A DNA stretch of 40,645 bases from Methylophaga sp. (GCA_030148085.1 JASBUF010000052.1:1-40645); one strand, 5' to 3'; shown: positions 9,429 to 20,021, counted from the stretch's first letter. Notes: generated from the sequence alone by a model not told the origin. Numbers and translations: made by a program.

Positions 9429-10789
9429 GCGTATTGGGCCACCTTATAGCAGGGACGGTAGGCATGTTTATCCTGCCCCAGTTTCATCCGTTTTTCCTCC
9501 ACAAAGGTATGCAGAATATGATCGATAGCCTGCATGATCTTTGGATCGCCATCGATAATGTAAGGCCCATGTTTGGCCACTTCTCGAATACCGAACGCTT
9601 TTACGTTACCGGCAACAATACCTGAAAAGGCGGAACGCAACTGACTTGCCAGTTCATGTTTTGGCAAAGAAGGGTCCAGTTTTAACGCCGCCATATTTTC
9701 GTGGGTCGGAATAAAAGGGAATTGCAAAGTTGGGTCGATATTCAGTTGCCAGTTAAAGTAAAACGCTTCACCACTGGCATAGCGGTCACTGTGAACCTTG
9801 TCGACCGCTTCACGGATGACATTGCCTACGTGATGAGGCTCACCGATGATGATCTGATACAGGCTTGCGATCTCATCACCGAGGCATTGGCGTAAGAAGT
9901 GATCCAAGGTCTCAAAATACTCGCGGCAGGATTCAGGGCCTGCAAATACCAGTGGAATACCTTGTTTATTTTCAGGGTGCAGCAGGATACTGAGCAGATA
10001 AACGATTTCTTCTACCGTGCCCACCCCGCCGGGGAACACGACGATGGCATGCCCCAGACGGACAAAGGCCTCCAGTCGTTTTTCGATATCCGGCATGATC
10101 ACCAGTTCATTAACGATAGCGTTGGGCGATTCTGAAGCGATAATGCCCGGTTCACTGATGCCGATGTAACGACCATTCTTAATTTGCTGCTTGGCATGGC
10201 CGACAGCCGCACCTTTCATCGGCCCTTTCATTGCACCGATACCGCAGCCAGTGATGATATCAAGCCCTCTCAGGCCGAATTCATAGCCGACATGTTTAGC
10301 GTAATTGTATTCTTCACGCGGAATGGAATGTCCGCCCCAGCACACCACCAGATTTGGTGACACACCCGGCCGCACTACGCCGGCGTTACGCAGAATACGA
10401 AACACTTTATCGGTGATTTTTGCCGGGTCGTCGGCTTCTTCAGCGAGGATCTTGAAGTCGGTATAGACAATATCGCGCAGTACCGAGGACAGGTGTTCCT
10501 GAATACCACGGATAATCTTGCCATCGACAAACGACTGTGCAGGTGCATTAAGAATTTCTAGCATAATGCCGCGTGATTGCGGCTGCAGGCGAATATCGAA
10601 ATCGGCAAAACTTTTGAAAATTTCTTCCGCGTCATCCTCTTCGCTATCCGTATTGAGAATGGCCAAAGCACAGTCGCGAAACAGACGGTGCAGATCGGCA
10701 CGGGGATTACTGAGTTTGTAGATTTCTTCCTGAGATAACAGGTTCAGACTGCGAACCGGACGGATGGTAGTACGAGCAACCTTGTTCAT
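9425..10789 (-). CDS. ppnN: Nucleotide 5'-monophosphate nucleosidase (PpnN/YgdH family)
   Basis: LOG-fold enzyme that in E. coli splits nucleoside monophosphates into base and ribose-5-phosphate and binds (p)ppGpp. The protein shows the LOG signatures GCGIGAMKGPMKGA and PGGVGTVEEIVYLL, plus the YgdH-type N-terminal domain (DLHRLFRDCALAILN, SFVDGKIIRGIQEHL) and C-terminal domain. The start at 10789 (MNKVARTT) is chosen because AAGGTAG lies just upstream. An upstream in-frame GTG at 10828 would add 13 residues without support. The length of 454 residues from this start equals the E. coli protein. It is transcribed behind pat after an 86-base gap. Confidence 0.9.
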   Translation of the reverse strand: MNKVARTTIRPVRSLNLLSQEEIYKLSNPRADLHRLFRDCALAILNTDSEEDDAEEIFKSFADFDIRLQPQSRGIMLEILNAPAQSFVDGKIIRGIQEHLSSVLRDIVYTDFKILAEEADDPAKITDKVFRILRNAGVVRPGVSPNLVVCWGGHSIPREEYNYAKHVGYEFGLRGLDIITGCGIGAMKGPMKGAAVGHAKQQIKNGRYIGISEPGIIASESPNAIVNELVIMPDIEKRLEAFVRLGHAIVVFPGGVGTVEEIVYLLSILLHPENKQGIPLVFAGPESCREYFETLDHFLRQCLGDEIASLYQIIIGEPHHVGNVIREAVDKVHSDRYASGEAFYFNWQLNIDPTLQFPFIPTHENMAALKLDPSLPKHELASQLRSAFSGIVAGNVKAFGIREVAKHGPYIIDGDPKIMQAIDHILHTFVEEKRMKLGQDKHAYRPCYKVAQYA

Positions 10790-10875
10790 GCATCTACCTT
10801 TGTTGTGAGCATAGTTTGATGCTCCCACTGTTGCCGTGACGAATCAATACCTAGCCAAAAAAATAACGTGATGTA

Positions 10876-13560
10876 TTAGCTGACAAGGCTTTTACTCGCC
10901 AGTCTGATGCCGGGATCAGACGGATCTTTGCTGAGTACGAAGCCCAGTTCTTCGGCAAGACGCTGCATATTGATGTTGCTGGTAAGTATTTCGCCGTTCA
11001 TCTGCATAAAGCCCTGCTGACGGGCGCTGGCAATGAGTGCTTTCATCAACCGCGAGCCGATGCCGCGATGCTGCCAGTCATCGGCAACGACCAAAGCAAA
11101 TTCGCAGCTTTTGCCGTCCGGGTTCATGATGTAGCGGGCGACGCCAACCTCGATTTCATCATCATCAATCTCCGTGACCGCGATAAGTGCGAGTTCACGA
11201 CTGTAATCCAATTGAGTAAAGCGAATCAGCATGTCCTGAGTAAGTTCATTCAGGCGCTGCATAAAACGGAAATAGCGTGATTGTGCCGACAGCTTGCGGA
11301 AGAAGTCCTGCTCGATCAAGGCATCTTCAGGGCGAATCGGCCGTATTGTGATATTACTGCCATCCGGCAGTTGAGCGAGGGTGATCAAGTGATTGGGGTA
11401 AGGGTGTATGGCGAGATGATCATAGTGGTTAATGCCAGCAGGCTGATGACCGACTTCAATTCGCGCATCCAGCGCCATTACGCCTTTTTCGTCAGCAATC
11501 AGTGGATTGATATCCAGCGATAGCAGCTCCGGTAATTCACAGACCATTTCCGAAACGCGTAACAAGACTTGTATCAGTGCCTGCCGGTTGATGGGCGGTA
11601 AATTGCGAAACTCACCGAGCAGGCCAGAGATTTTGGTTTCCGATATCAAACGTTCGGCCAGGAAGTGATTCAGTGGTGGCAACGCAATGGCGCGGTCCTG
11701 CAATACCTCGACCTTGATACCACCGGCACCAAAAACAATCGCTGTACCGAATACCGGATCACGATTGGCACCCACCAGTAATTCGCGACCGGAAGGGGTG
11801 ATGTACATCGGTTCTACCGTGACATGGGTCGCATAGGGATTGCCCTGATTCACATGTACCTGTTCCAGCAGTTCGTTATAGACCGTGCGAACTGCCGGTG
11901 CATTGTTTATATTCAATCGCACGCCGCCGACTTCAGTTTTATGGATAATCGACGGCGAGCTGATTTTCATCACCACCGGATAACCCAGTGACTCTGCTGC
12001 AACTAAGGCTGAATTGGCACTATCACACTGGATACTGAAGCTGACCGGGATGTTGAAGGCTTTGAGCAACGCCCGCGACTCGGTGGTGCTCAGCGAATGA
12101 CGGCCCTCCGACAGGACGCTTTCAATGATCAGCCTTGCGCCTTCGACATCAGGCGCACTGTGGGTGGCGAGCGGTCCGGGTACCTGCATCAGCAGTTGTT
12201 GATTATCATGAAACCGGGCGAGGCCGGAAAAGGCTTCAACGGATGACTCCGGATTGGTAAAACTAGGTAGATGATGACTTGCAAACAGCTTGTGTGCATT
12301 GGCGATTAAGTCCTGCCCCATCCAGCAGGCCAGTACGGGTTTCTTCTGCCCCTTTTGAGCATCGATAACGGCCTGTGCGCAGGCGTCCGGGTCTGTCATT
12401 GCCTGAGGCGATAGCATCACCAGCACACCGTCGACATTGTCATCTGCAAGACAGGCTGTGACGGCGTGTTGATAGCGCTCTGGCGGAGCATCCCCGAGAA
12501 TATCAACCGGGTTGCGTTGTGACCATTGGGGAGGCAGCGACTTATTCAAAGTGGCAAGCGTATCCGCGGATAACTGTGCCAGCTCAATGTTAAGATCAAC
12601 GGCGCGATCGGTCGCCATCACACCGAGGCCGCCACCATTAGTCACAATGGCGAGTCGTCGTCCACTTGTCCGACTTTGTGTAGCCAGAATTTCTGCCGCG
12701 GCAAAGAGTTGTTGAATCGTGTTAGCCCTGACCACACCGGCCCGTTTCAACGCTGCGTTGAAGACATCATCGCCACCAATCATCGCCCCGGTATGGGTAA
12801 TTGCTGCCTCGGAAGCAGCTTGATGCCGACCAGCCTTAATCACCACAACCGGTTTCATTCTTGATGCGATGCGTAAACCGCTCATAAAGCTTCGCGCATC
12901 ACGTATGCCCTCAACATAAAGCAGAATACTTTGCGTTTTCGGATCCTGTGCGAGGAAGTCGAGCAGATCGCCAAAATCAATGTCAGCGGCGTTACCCAAT
13001 GAAACGATGGTCGAGAAACCGACATTATTGGCACAGGCCCAATCCAGAATGGCTGTACACAATGCGCCAGACTGTGAAATGAGGGCTAGTTGACCCGGCA
13101 GCGCGGTATTTTTGCTGAAGGTAGCATTCATGCCGATAGAGGGGCGGATAAGACCCAGACAGTTCGGCCCTAGTAGCTGCATCTGATAACGCTCAGCGAC
13201 CGCTACCAGAGTTTTTTCCAGCCCACTGCCTTGCCCCTGACCTTCACTGAAGCCTGCAGTGATAATGATGGCCGCACTGACACCATGTTCGCCGCACTGA
13301 TGGATGATATCGGGTACGGTCGCTGCTGGCGTGGCAATCACAGCCAGATCAATCGCTCTCGGGGTATCCGCTATGCGGGCGAAGCAGGGCTGGCTCAGTA
13401 CTTTTTTGTGTTTGGGATTGATGGCGTAGACGGGACCGCTGAAGTCACCGTTCAGCAAGTTTTCGAATACGCGTCTACCGACAGAGTTTTTTTCTTCGCT
13501 GGCACCGAAAACAGCAATCCCGCGTGGAGAAAACAGACGATCCAGATAATGCGTATTCAT
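10876..13560 (-). CDS. pat: Pat/YfiQ-type protein lysine acetyltransferase (acyl-CoA synthetase-like plus GNAT)
   Basis: An 894-residue protein with the order of Salmonella Pat / E. coli PatZ. It has a CoA-binding Rossmann domain (GIAVFGASEEKNSVG, residues 14-28), succinyl-CoA-ligase-like domains (to about 460), an ATP-grasp domain (about 490-700, PVVMKISSPSIIHKTEVGG) and a C-terminal GNAT domain (about 730-890, acetyl-CoA loop QHRGIGSRL). Pat acetylates lysines of metabolic enzymes such as acetyl-CoA synthetase. His256 in THTGAM sits where NDP-forming acetyl-CoA synthetases carry their phosphohistidine, so residual ligase activity cannot be excluded. It is divergent, by 55 bases, from a deacetylase-family gene. 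Confidence 0.88.
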   Translation of the reverse strand: MNTHYLDRLFSPRGIAVFGASEEKNSVGRRVFENLLNGDFSGPVYAINPKHKKVLSQPCFARIADTPRAIDLAVIATPAATVPDIIHQCGEHGVSAAIIITAGFSEGQGQGSGLEKTLVAVAERYQMQLLGPNCLGLIRPSIGMNATFSKNTALPGQLALISQSGALCTAILDWACANNVGFSTIVSLGNAADIDFGDLLDFLAQDPKTQSILLYVEGIRDARSFMSGLRIASRMKPVVVIKAGRHQAASEAAITHTGAMIGGDDVFNAALKRAGVVRANTIQQLFAAAEILATQSRTSGRRLAIVTNGGGLGVMATDRAVDLNIELAQLSADTLATLNKSLPPQWSQRNPVDILGDAPPERYQHAVTACLADDNVDGVLVMLSPQAMTDPDACAQAVIDAQKGQKKPVLACWMGQDLIANAHKLFASHHLPSFTNPESSVEAFSGLARFHDNQQLLMQVPGPLATHSAPDVEGARLIIESVLSEGRHSLSTTESRALLKAFNIPVSFSIQCDSANSALVAAESLGYPVVMKISSPSIIHKTEVGGVRLNINNAPAVRTVYNELLEQVHVNQGNPYATHVTVEPMYITPSGRELLVGANRDPVFGTAIVFGAGGIKVEVLQDRAIALPPLNHFLAERLISETKISGLLGEFRNLPPINRQALIQVLLRVSEMVCELPELLSLDINPLIADEKGVMALDARIEVGHQPAGINHYDHLAIHPYPNHLITLAQLPDGSNITIRPIRPEDALIEQDFFRKLSAQSRYFRFMQRLNELTQDMLIRFTQLDYSRELALIAVTEIDDDEIEVGVARYIMNPDGKSCEFALVVADDWQHRGIGSRLMKALIASARQQGFMQMNGEILTSNINMQRLAEELGFVLSKDPSDPGIRLASKSLVS

Positions 13561-13615
13561 GAGTCCTTCCTGCTAAGCTATCGGCTTATAACTGTTTCCG
13601 GCATGACTGGCATCG

Positions 13616-14536
13616 ATGACTTTAGCACTAATTTCGCATCCCGACTGCGCGCTTCATCAGACCGTATCGTATCACCCGGACACAGCTGAGCGACTGTCCG
13701 CAATTCAGGATCAACTGCTCGCCAGTGGACTGGAAATGATATTACATCACTACCAGGCACCCTTGGTCACACGGGAACAGCTTGAGCGGGTTCACAGTGC
13801 CGATTATCTCGATGATATTTTTCACAAACTCGATACCCAAGATCAGGTCTGGCTAGACGCTGACACCATGATGATGCCCGGTACCTTAACGGCAGCCCAA
13901 CGTGCCGCTGGTGCGGTGATTGAGGCCGTAGATCTGGTCATGCAGGATCGCCATCAGGTCGTTTTTTGTGCGGTCAGGCCTCCTGGTCATCATGCGGAAC
14001 GGGATCGTGCGATGGGGTTTTGTCTATTCAATAATGTCGCGGTCGGTGCTGCCCATGCGTTAGCGAAGATGGGGGGGCGCAAGCTGGCCATTATCGATTT
14101 TGATGCCCATTTCGGTAATGGTACCGAGCAAATATTTCGTGACAACGACGATGTGCTTATCTGTTCCTGCTTCCAGCATCCGTATTATCCCGATTGCGGA
14201 GAGCCGAGTTATGAAGGACACATCATCAATGTGCCGCTAGCTGCGGGTGCTGGCGGTGCTGAACTGAGGGCTGGGGTGCAGCAACACTGGTTGCCGACAC
14301 TGACTCGCTTCCAGCCTGAGCTGATTCTGATTTCGGCCGGTTTTGACGGTCATCGTGAAGACGATATGTCAGAACTCAATCTGGTTGAGGATGACTATGC
14401 CTGGTTGAGTGAGCAGATAAAGGCAGTGGCCGACCAATATGCCGGTGGGCGGATTGTATCGGTGCTGGAGGGCGGCTATGCCTTGTCATCGTTGGGCCGC
14501 AGCGTGGTAGCTCATTTGAAAGCGCTGCTTGGTTGA
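13616..14536 (+). CDS. Histone deacetylase-family hydrolase
   Basis: Zinc-dependent arginase/deacetylase fold, 306 residues. The family motifs are complete: RPPGHHAERDRAMGFCLFNN with the His125-His126 pair, DFDAHFGNGT with zinc ligands Asp163 and His165, SAGFDGHRED with the third Asp, and a C-terminal LEGGYAL. Bacterial members remove acyl groups from lysines or from polyamines, and sequence alone does not decide which. Its divergent placement 55 bases from a Pat-type acetyltransferase suggests a role in reversing protein acetylation, like AcuC next to AcuA in Bacillus. A bidirectional terminator lies downstream. Confidence 0.9.
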   Translation: MTLALISHPDCALHQTVSYHPDTAERLSAIQDQLLASGLEMILHHYQAPLVTREQLERVHSADYLDDIFHKLDTQDQVWLDADTMMMPGTLTAAQRAAGAVIEAVDLVMQDRHQVVFCAVRPPGHHAERDRAMGFCLFNNVAVGAAHALAKMGGRKLAIIDFDAHFGNGTEQIFRDNDDVLICSCFQHPYYPDCGEPSYEGHIINVPLAAGAGGAELRAGVQQHWLPTLTRFQPELILISAGFDGHREDDMSELNLVEDDYAWLSEQIKAVADQYAGGRIVSVLEGGYALSSLGRSVVAHLKALLG

Positions 14537-14543
14537 TCGCCAT

Positions 14544-14572
14544 AAAAAAAGCCCCGAAATCGGGGCTTTTTT
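14544..14572. terminator. Bidirectional terminator between deacetylase gene and ssb
   Basis: Stem AAGCCCCGA / TCGGGGCTT with a small AA-centred loop, flanked by seven A and six T residues. It works for the rightward deacetylase-family gene and for the leftward ssb. Confidence 0.9.
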
Positions 14573-14589
14573 AATTTGTCAGATACGAC

Positions 14590-15075
14590 CTAAAACGGAA
14601 TGTCGTCATCGTAGTAATCGCTGTCACCGCCGCCGTAATCCGGACCGGCTGAACTGGACGCCGGTTGCGGTGCATTGTAGCCGCCAGACTGTTGCTGTGG
14701 ACGCTGGTCGAAGGAGGTATCACCACCGCCGCCACTTGCACCACCACGGCTGTCGAGCATGGTCATGTTTTCACCGACGATCTCTGTGGTGTACTGATCC
14801 TGGCCTTGCTGGTTTTGCCATTTACGGGTCTGGATACGACCTTCGATATACACCTGTGAACCTTTGTGCAGGTACTGCTGTGCAATTTCGCCAAGACGGT
14901 TACGCAATACGACGCGGTGCCATTCAGTGCGCTCCTGGCGTTCACCGGTTTGACGGTCTTTCCAGCTTTCGCTGGTGGCGATGCGCAGATTGCAGATCGA
15001 GCCACCGCTAGGGAAGGCGCGGCTTTCAGGTTCAGCACCCAGTCGCCCGACGAGAATGACCTTGTTTACTGACAT
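14590..15075 (-). CDS. ssb: Single-stranded DNA-binding protein
   Basis: 161-residue SSB with an N-terminal OB fold ([36 protein letters not shown]; about residues 1-110). A glycine/glutamine-rich flexible linker follows, ending in the acidic tip DDDIPF that recruits repair and replication partners. It coats ssDNA in replication and repair. AAGGAT lies seven bases before the ATG. It follows the YajR-like transporter on the same strand after 43 bases, and uvrA is transcribed divergently further up, a common gammaproteobacterial arrangement. Confidence 0.97.
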   Translation of the reverse strand: MSVNKVILVGRLGAEPESRAFPSGGSICNLRIATSESWKDRQTGERQERTEWHRVVLRNRLGEIAQQYLHKGSQVYIEGRIQTRKWQNQQGQDQYTTEIVGENMTMLDSRGGASGGGGDTSFDQRPQQQSGGYNAPQPASSSAGPDYGGGDSDYYDDDIPF

Positions 15076-15118
15076 GGCAAAATCCTTGGTTAAAAATGAA
15101 TTGGCTTATTCTACGACG

Positions 15119-16504
15119 CTAATTCTGAAACGCAAACGCTTCCAGATCGGACAGGTTGGTTTCGTCCGGTGAGAACTTCACATAGGCCACCCGCTCTTCG
15201 GGAACGACGATGGTTTCCTTTACGCCCTTGACCGCGTTGAGCTGGCTGACGAAGCCGTCAATATCGGCCAGCGCAGCTGAAGTCATATGAATGATGCGAT
15301 TGCTGTAATGCTTGGGTGCTTGCATGGGAAACACCAGGGCTAACCAGATCAGAATCAACACGCTGCTGCCGAGGAAAATGCCCTGCAGACCGAACTGAGT
15401 ATAGAGAACACCACCGAGCGCACCGCCGATAAACGCACCAATAAACTGCGCAGTGGAATAAATGCCCATCGCTGTGCCCTTGTTTTCTAACGGACTGAGT
15501 TTGGACATCATCGATGGCAGGCTGGCTTCGAGAATATTAAAGGCGGTAAAGAACAGCCACAGGCAGAGCAGAATCGCGCCGAGTGAGCCCGGCAATAAGG
15601 CCCAGCCCAGTTCTGCCAGACCTAGCACGGCAATCGCGCCAAGGAAAATCGGCTTCATCTTGCGCTTTTTCTCGGCAATGATGATAAACGGCACCATCGT
15701 AATAAAGGCTAGGAGCAGTACCGGCAAATACGCCAGTGCATGCTGGCTTTTGGCAAGGCCTGCCACATTCTGCAGCGCCAGGGGCAAGGCAAAGAAGCTG
15801 GTGGTCAACAGCAGGTGCAGCACCATAATGCTCAATACCAGCCGCATAATTTGCGGATTGCCCAATACCTTAGTGAATTGACGAGGTACCGGTTCAATAT
15901 CACGGTGACTGACCAAGCGATGTGGTGAGGGTACCCAGAAGTGCAAAACTGCAAGGCCTAACAAAGCCATTAATGCCGTAGCCCAGAAAATACCAGACAG
16001 GCCAATCCAGTGTTCCAGCGCTGCACCGGTCGCCAGTGCAATAGAAAACGACATACCGATGCTGATGCCGATACTGGCCATGGCTTTGGTGCGTTGTTCG
16101 TCACGGGTCAGATCGGCGGTTAAAGCCATCACTGCTGCTGCAATGGCGCCACTGCCCTGCACCAGACGACCGACAATCACCATTTCGATGCTTTCTGCCA
16201 GTGCGGCAATGACGCTGCCGGTGGCGAACAGGATGAGTCCGATAGTGATGATACGTTTGCGACCAAAACGGTCGGAGAGCATGCCGAAGGGAATTTGTAA
16301 TAAGGCTTGGGTCAGGCCGTATGCGCCAATTGCCAGACCGATCAACATTGGCGTGCTGCCGCTGTACTGCTGCGCCGAAATTGAAAACACCGGCAAGATC
16401 ATGAATAAGCCCAGCATTCTCAAGGCAAAGATGAGGGAGAGACCGGAAATACTGCGTTTTTCCAAAGCAGTCATTGCGGTCGAAGCAGTTTGTTTTTGCG
16501 TCAT
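15119..16504 (-). CDS. YajR-like MFS transporter with C-terminal ferredoxin-like domain
   Basis: 461-residue inner-membrane transporter of the drug:H+ antiporter (DHA1) group. The A-motif GMLSDRFGRKRIITIG, RLVQGSGAIAAAVMALTADLTRDEQRTKAM and the N-terminal FALRMLGLFMILPVF closely follow E. coli YajR. After 12 transmembrane segments the last ~65 residues form a soluble alpha/beta domain (IDGFVSQLNAVKGVKETIVVP) like the YajR 'YAM' domain. The substrate is unknown. It lies upstream of ssb and divergent from uvrA with a 50-base gap in which no LexA box was found. Confidence 0.9.
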   Translation of the reverse strand: MTQKQTASTAMTALEKRSISGLSLIFALRMLGLFMILPVFSISAQQYSGSTPMLIGLAIGAYGLTQALLQIPFGMLSDRFGRKRIITIGLILFATGSVIAALAESIEMVIVGRLVQGSGAIAAAVMALTADLTRDEQRTKAMASIGISIGMSFSIALATGAALEHWIGLSGIFWATALMALLGLAVLHFWVPSPHRLVSHRDIEPVPRQFTKVLGNPQIMRLVLSIMVLHLLLTTSFFALPLALQNVAGLAKSQHALAYLPVLLLAFITMVPFIIIAEKKRKMKPIFLGAIAVLGLAELGWALLPGSLGAILLCLWLFFTAFNILEASLPSMMSKLSPLENKGTAMGIYSTAQFIGAFIGGALGGVLYTQFGLQGIFLGSSVLILIWLALVFPMQAPKHYSNRIIHMTSAALADIDGFVSQLNAVKGVKETIVVPEERVAYVKFSPDETNLSDLEAFAFQN

Positions 16505-16554
16505 GATAGTTGGACAGAGTATATTGATCCGTTTGATTTTACTACGGAATCCTG

Positions 16555-19401
16555 ATGAAAAATATAAGCGTTCCCGGGATGAAAAGCATCAGCATTCGTG
16601 GGGCTCGTACCCACAATCTGAAGAACATCGATCTGGACCTGCCCAGAGATGCGCTGATAGTGATTACCGGCCTTTCAGGCTCAGGGAAGTCGTCGCTGGC
16701 ATTCGACACATTATACGCAGAAGGGCAACGGCGTTATGTGGAATCCCTGTCCGCTTATGCGCGTCAGTTCCTGTCGATGATGGAAAAACCGGACGTCGAT
16801 CATATTGAAGGTTTGTCTCCAGCGATCTCTATTGAGCAAAAGTCGACCTCGCATAACCCGCGTTCAACCGTGGGTACGATCACCGAAATCTATGATTACC
16901 TGCGTCTGCTGTTTGCCCGGGCTGGTGAGCCGCGCTGTCCGACCCATCAAAAACCACTGGCAGCACAGACCGTCAGTCAGATGGTGGATGCGGTGTTGGA
17001 AATGCCGGAAGGCAAACGTCTGATGCTGCTGGCGCCGGTGATTCAGGACCGTAAGGGCGAGCACCGTGATGTACTGGAAGAGTTACGCTTACAGGGGTTT
17101 GTCCGTGCCCGTGTCAACGGTAAAGTCGTTGAGCTGGATAACCCACCGGAACTGGAGCTTCGCAAAAAACACACGATCGAAGCTGTTGTCGATCGCTTTA
17201 AAGTTCGTGATGACCTGCAACAACGTCTGGCTGAATCCTTTGAAACCGCGCTCAATATGGCAGATGGTGTCGCCAAAGTCGTGTCGATGGATGATGAGTC
17301 CGATGAAACGCTATTCTCAGCGTTATTTGCCTGTCCGGACTGTGGCCATTCCATTTCTGAACTCGAACCCCGCATGTTTTCGTTTAACAACCCGGCTGGT
17401 GCCTGTGGTTCCTGTGACGGTCTGGGGGTGAAGCAATTTGTTGATCCAGCACGTGTGGTCGCGCACCCGGAAATGAGTCTTGCTGCGGGCGCGATTCGTG
17501 GCTGGGATCGCCGCAATGCCTACTACTATCAAATGATGCAGTCGCTGGCCAAGCACTGTACTTTTGATCTTGATACGCCCTTTGATGAGTTGTCGGAAGA
17601 GGTGCGTGAGATTGTACTTTACGGTAGCGGCACCACCGCTATCGAATTCACCTACATGGGTGACAGAGGTAAAAAAGTCACACGCACGCACCCGTTTGAG
17701 GGTGTCATTCCCAATATGCAGCGTCGCTATCATGAGACTGAGTCGAACAGTGTGCGCGAAGAGTTATCACGCTTCCACTCTGTACGTGCCTGCCCAGATT
17801 GTCAGGGCACCCGTCTGACTCAAGCCTCACGTCATGTTTATATCAATCAGACGACCTTGCCGGAAGTCACTACGATGCCTATCGGTGAAGTGAGCGCTTT
17901 CTTCGCAGAGTTGACGCTGCCTGGCAAGCGCGGCGAAATTGCATCGAAAATTATTACCGAAATTGCCGCTCGTTTGAGCTTCCTTGTGAATGTCGGTCTG
18001 GATTACCTCAATCTGGCACGTAGCGCGGATACCCTGTCCGGCGGTGAAGCACAGCGAATTCGTCTGGCCAGTCAGATCGGTGCGGGTCTGGTCGGGGTCA
18101 TGTATATCCTCGATGAGCCATCGATAGGTCTGCATCAGCGAGACAATGATCGCCTGCTGGCAACGCTGACCCGACTACGTGATTTGGGTAATACGGTGAT
18201 TGTAGTTGAGCATGATGAAGATGCGATCCGCATGGCCGACTACGTACTCGATATTGGACCAGGTGCCGGTGTGCATGGTGGTGATATTGTCGCCCAGGGA
18301 ACGCCTGAAGAAGTGATGCAGAGTGAACAGTCACTCACCGGTCAATACCTGTCAGGACGACGTAAGATTGAAGTGCCTGAAAAACGTGAGAAACGCCATG
18401 CCGGCAAGGTTATCGGCCTGCGCGGTGCCTGTGGCAATAATCTGCAGAACGTCGATATCGACATTCCGGTCGGATTGATGACCTGCGTGACAGGTGTATC
18501 AGGCTCGGGTAAATCGACGCTGATCAATGAAACCCTGCTTAAACTGACGGCAAAAACCTTGAATGGTGCTTCCGATGAGCCTGCACCGCACCAGGAGATC
18601 CTCGGTCTTGAGCAGCTGGATAAAGTGGTCGCTATCAATCAAAGTCCGATTGGCCGTACGCCGCGTTCTAATCCTGCCACCTATACCGGCCTGTTTACAC
18701 CGATTCGAGAACTGTTTGCCGGCACGCCTGAAGCACGCTCACGTGGCTACGGACCGGGGCGATTCAGTTTTAACGTGAAAGGCGGACGCTGTGAAGCCTG
18801 TCAGGGCGATGGTCTGATCAAAGTCGAAATGCATTTCCTACCTGATATCTACGTGCCTTGTGATGTGTGTAAAGGTGCGCGCTATAACCGAGAGACCTTG
18901 GATATCCGTTACAAAGGCAAAACCATTACCGATGTGCTGGATATGACCATCGAAGATGCCTGTGTGTTTTTCGAGAACATTCCGGTTGTTGCCAAAAAGC
19001 TGCAAACGCTGATGGATGTCGGCCTGAGCTATATCAAGCTGGGGCAGAATGCGACCACTTTATCGGGTGGTGAAGCACAGCGGGTTAAGCTGGCCAAGGA
19101 ATTGTCCAAGCGGGATACTGGCAAAACCCTGTATGTATTGGATGAGCCAACCACTGGTCTGCATTTCTTTGATATTGAGCAGTTATTGAAAGTACTGCAC
19201 AGCCTGCGCGATCGCGGTAACACCATTGTGGTGATTGAGCATAACCTGGATGTGATCAAGACAGCTGACTGGATCATCGATATGGGGCCAGAAGGTGGCT
19301 CTGGTGGTGGCGAAGTGGTGGCTGTCGGTACTCCGGAAGAAGTGGCGGAGCATGCGACCTCCTATACCGGTAAATACCTGAAACCATTGCTGACACGATG
19401 A
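16555..19401 (+). CDS. uvrA: Excinuclease ABC subunit A
   Basis: DNA damage-recognition ATPase of nucleotide excision repair, working with UvrB. The 948-residue protein has two ABC modules: Walker [10 protein letters not shown] (about 39-47) and GVSGSGKST, two LSGGEAQR signatures, and [13 protein letters not shown] and DEPTTGLH Walker B regions. Its two CxxC...CxxC zinc modules start CPDC...CGSCDG and CEAC...CDVCKG. Met1 (16555) and Met9 (16579) are both plausible starts; GGAATC precedes the first. The residues from Met9 match the E. coli N-terminus better. It overlaps the following CYTH gene by ATGA. Confidence 0.97.
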   Translation: MKNISVPGMKSISIRGARTHNLKNIDLDLPRDALIVITGLSGSGKSSLAFDTLYAEGQRRYVESLSAYARQFLSMMEKPDVDHIEGLSPAISIEQKSTSHNPRSTVGTITEIYDYLRLLFARAGEPRCPTHQKPLAAQTVSQMVDAVLEMPEGKRLMLLAPVIQDRKGEHRDVLEELRLQGFVRARVNGKVVELDNPPELELRKKHTIEAVVDRFKVRDDLQQRLAESFETALNMADGVAKVVSMDDESDETLFSALFACPDCGHSISELEPRMFSFNNPAGACGSCDGLGVKQFVDPARVVAHPEMSLAAGAIRGWDRRNAYYYQMMQSLAKHCTFDLDTPFDELSEEVREIVLYGSGTTAIEFTYMGDRGKKVTRTHPFEGVIPNMQRRYHETESNSVREELSRFHSVRACPDCQGTRLTQASRHVYINQTTLPEVTTMPIGEVSAFFAELTLPGKRGEIASKIITEIAARLSFLVNVGLDYLNLARSADTLSGGEAQRIRLASQIGAGLVGVMYILDEPSIGLHQRDNDRLLATLTRLRDLGNTVIVVEHDEDAIRMADYVLDIGPGAGVHGGDIVAQGTPEEVMQSEQSLTGQYLSGRRKIEVPEKREKRHAGKVIGLRGACGNNLQNVDIDIPVGLMTCVTGVSGSGKSTLINETLLKLTAKTLNGASDEPAPHQEILGLEQLDKVVAINQSPIGRTPRSNPATYTGLFTPIRELFAGTPEARSRGYGPGRFSFNVKGGRCEACQGDGLIKVEMHFLPDIYVPCDVCKGARYNRETLDIRYKGKTITDVLDMTIEDACVFFENIPVVAKKLQTLMDVGLSYIKLGQNATTLSGGEAQRVKLAKELSKRDTGKTLYVLDEPTTGLHFFDIEQLLKVLHSLRDRGNTIVVIEHNLDVIKTADWIIDMGPEGGSGGGEVVAVGTPEEVAEHATSYTGKYLKPLLTR

Positions 19402-20021
19402 GTCTGGAACAAGAAATCAAAATGCTGGTGGTCCAGTCCGAAGAACTGGATCTGATGTCGCTGCCGCTTATCCAGCAGCATTTGCAGGCTCCGGTCAGCC
19501 ACATCCATTTGCTCAGTACTTACTTTGATACTCTGGATAAGGCCTTGATGAAGTTTGGCGTCGGCTTACGCCTGCGTCAGATCGGCGAGCAGTGGCTGCA
19601 GACGGTTAAATGCAGCGGTGAAGCTGAAAATGGTCTGCACCAACGCAAGGAATGGGAACATGAATTAAGCGGCCCTGAGTTTGATGTACCGCGTCTGGCT
19701 GAGACGGCGTTGGCACCGCTACTGGCTCAGCCGGAAGTCTGGCAGGCGATTGAACCCGTCTTCACAACAGATTTTGAACGCTGTGTGTTGCCTATTGAAC
19801 TGGAGGACGGTACCAGCGTAGAAATGGCCTATGATCGTGGTGAGGTACGGGCAGGAATGCGACGGGCTCACATTCATGAAATTGAGCTGGAATTAAAGCA
19901 GGGAGCCATCGAAAAAGTGCAGGAATTTGCCGAGCAGCTGAAGGCCGCGCTACCGCTGGAATACAGTGATATCAGTAAAGCGGGACAAGGTTATGCTCTC
20001 TCTCAAGGTGTTGATAAATAA
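19398..20021 (+). CDS. CYTH-domain protein (putative inorganic triphosphatase)
   Basis: 207-residue single-domain CYTH protein. The defining ExExK motif is residues 4-8 (Glu4, Glu6, Lys8), followed by TYFDT, LRLRQIG, a KEWEH strand, [14 protein letters not shown] and [10 protein letters not shown]. The charged residues line a tunnel that binds triphosphates and metal in this family, which includes triphosphatases and class IV adenylate cyclases. It corresponds to the N-terminal part of E. coli YgiF without the C-terminal CHAD domain. Its ATG overlaps the uvrA stop, so it is translationally coupled to uvrA. The physiological substrate is unknown. Confidence 0.85.
   Translation: MSLEQEIKMLVVQSEELDLMSLPLIQQHLQAPVSHIHLLSTYFDTLDKALMKFGVGLRLRQIGEQWLQTVKCSGEAENGLHQRKEWEHELSGPEFDVPRLAETALAPLLAQPEVWQAIEPVFTTDFERCVLPIELEDGTSVEMAYDRGEVRAGMRRAHIHEIELELKQGAIEKVQEFAEQLKAALPLEYSDISKAGQGYALSQGVDK

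Noticed and set aside
10807-10824. Small hairpin GAGCAT/ATGCTC upstream of ppnN
   Set aside because: Six base pairs without a T-run; too weak to call a terminator or a regulatory element.
13231-13689. 152-codon plus-strand open frame overlapping pat and the deacetylase start
   Set aside because: Antisense to pat codons and overlapping the start of the real downstream gene in another frame; no family features.
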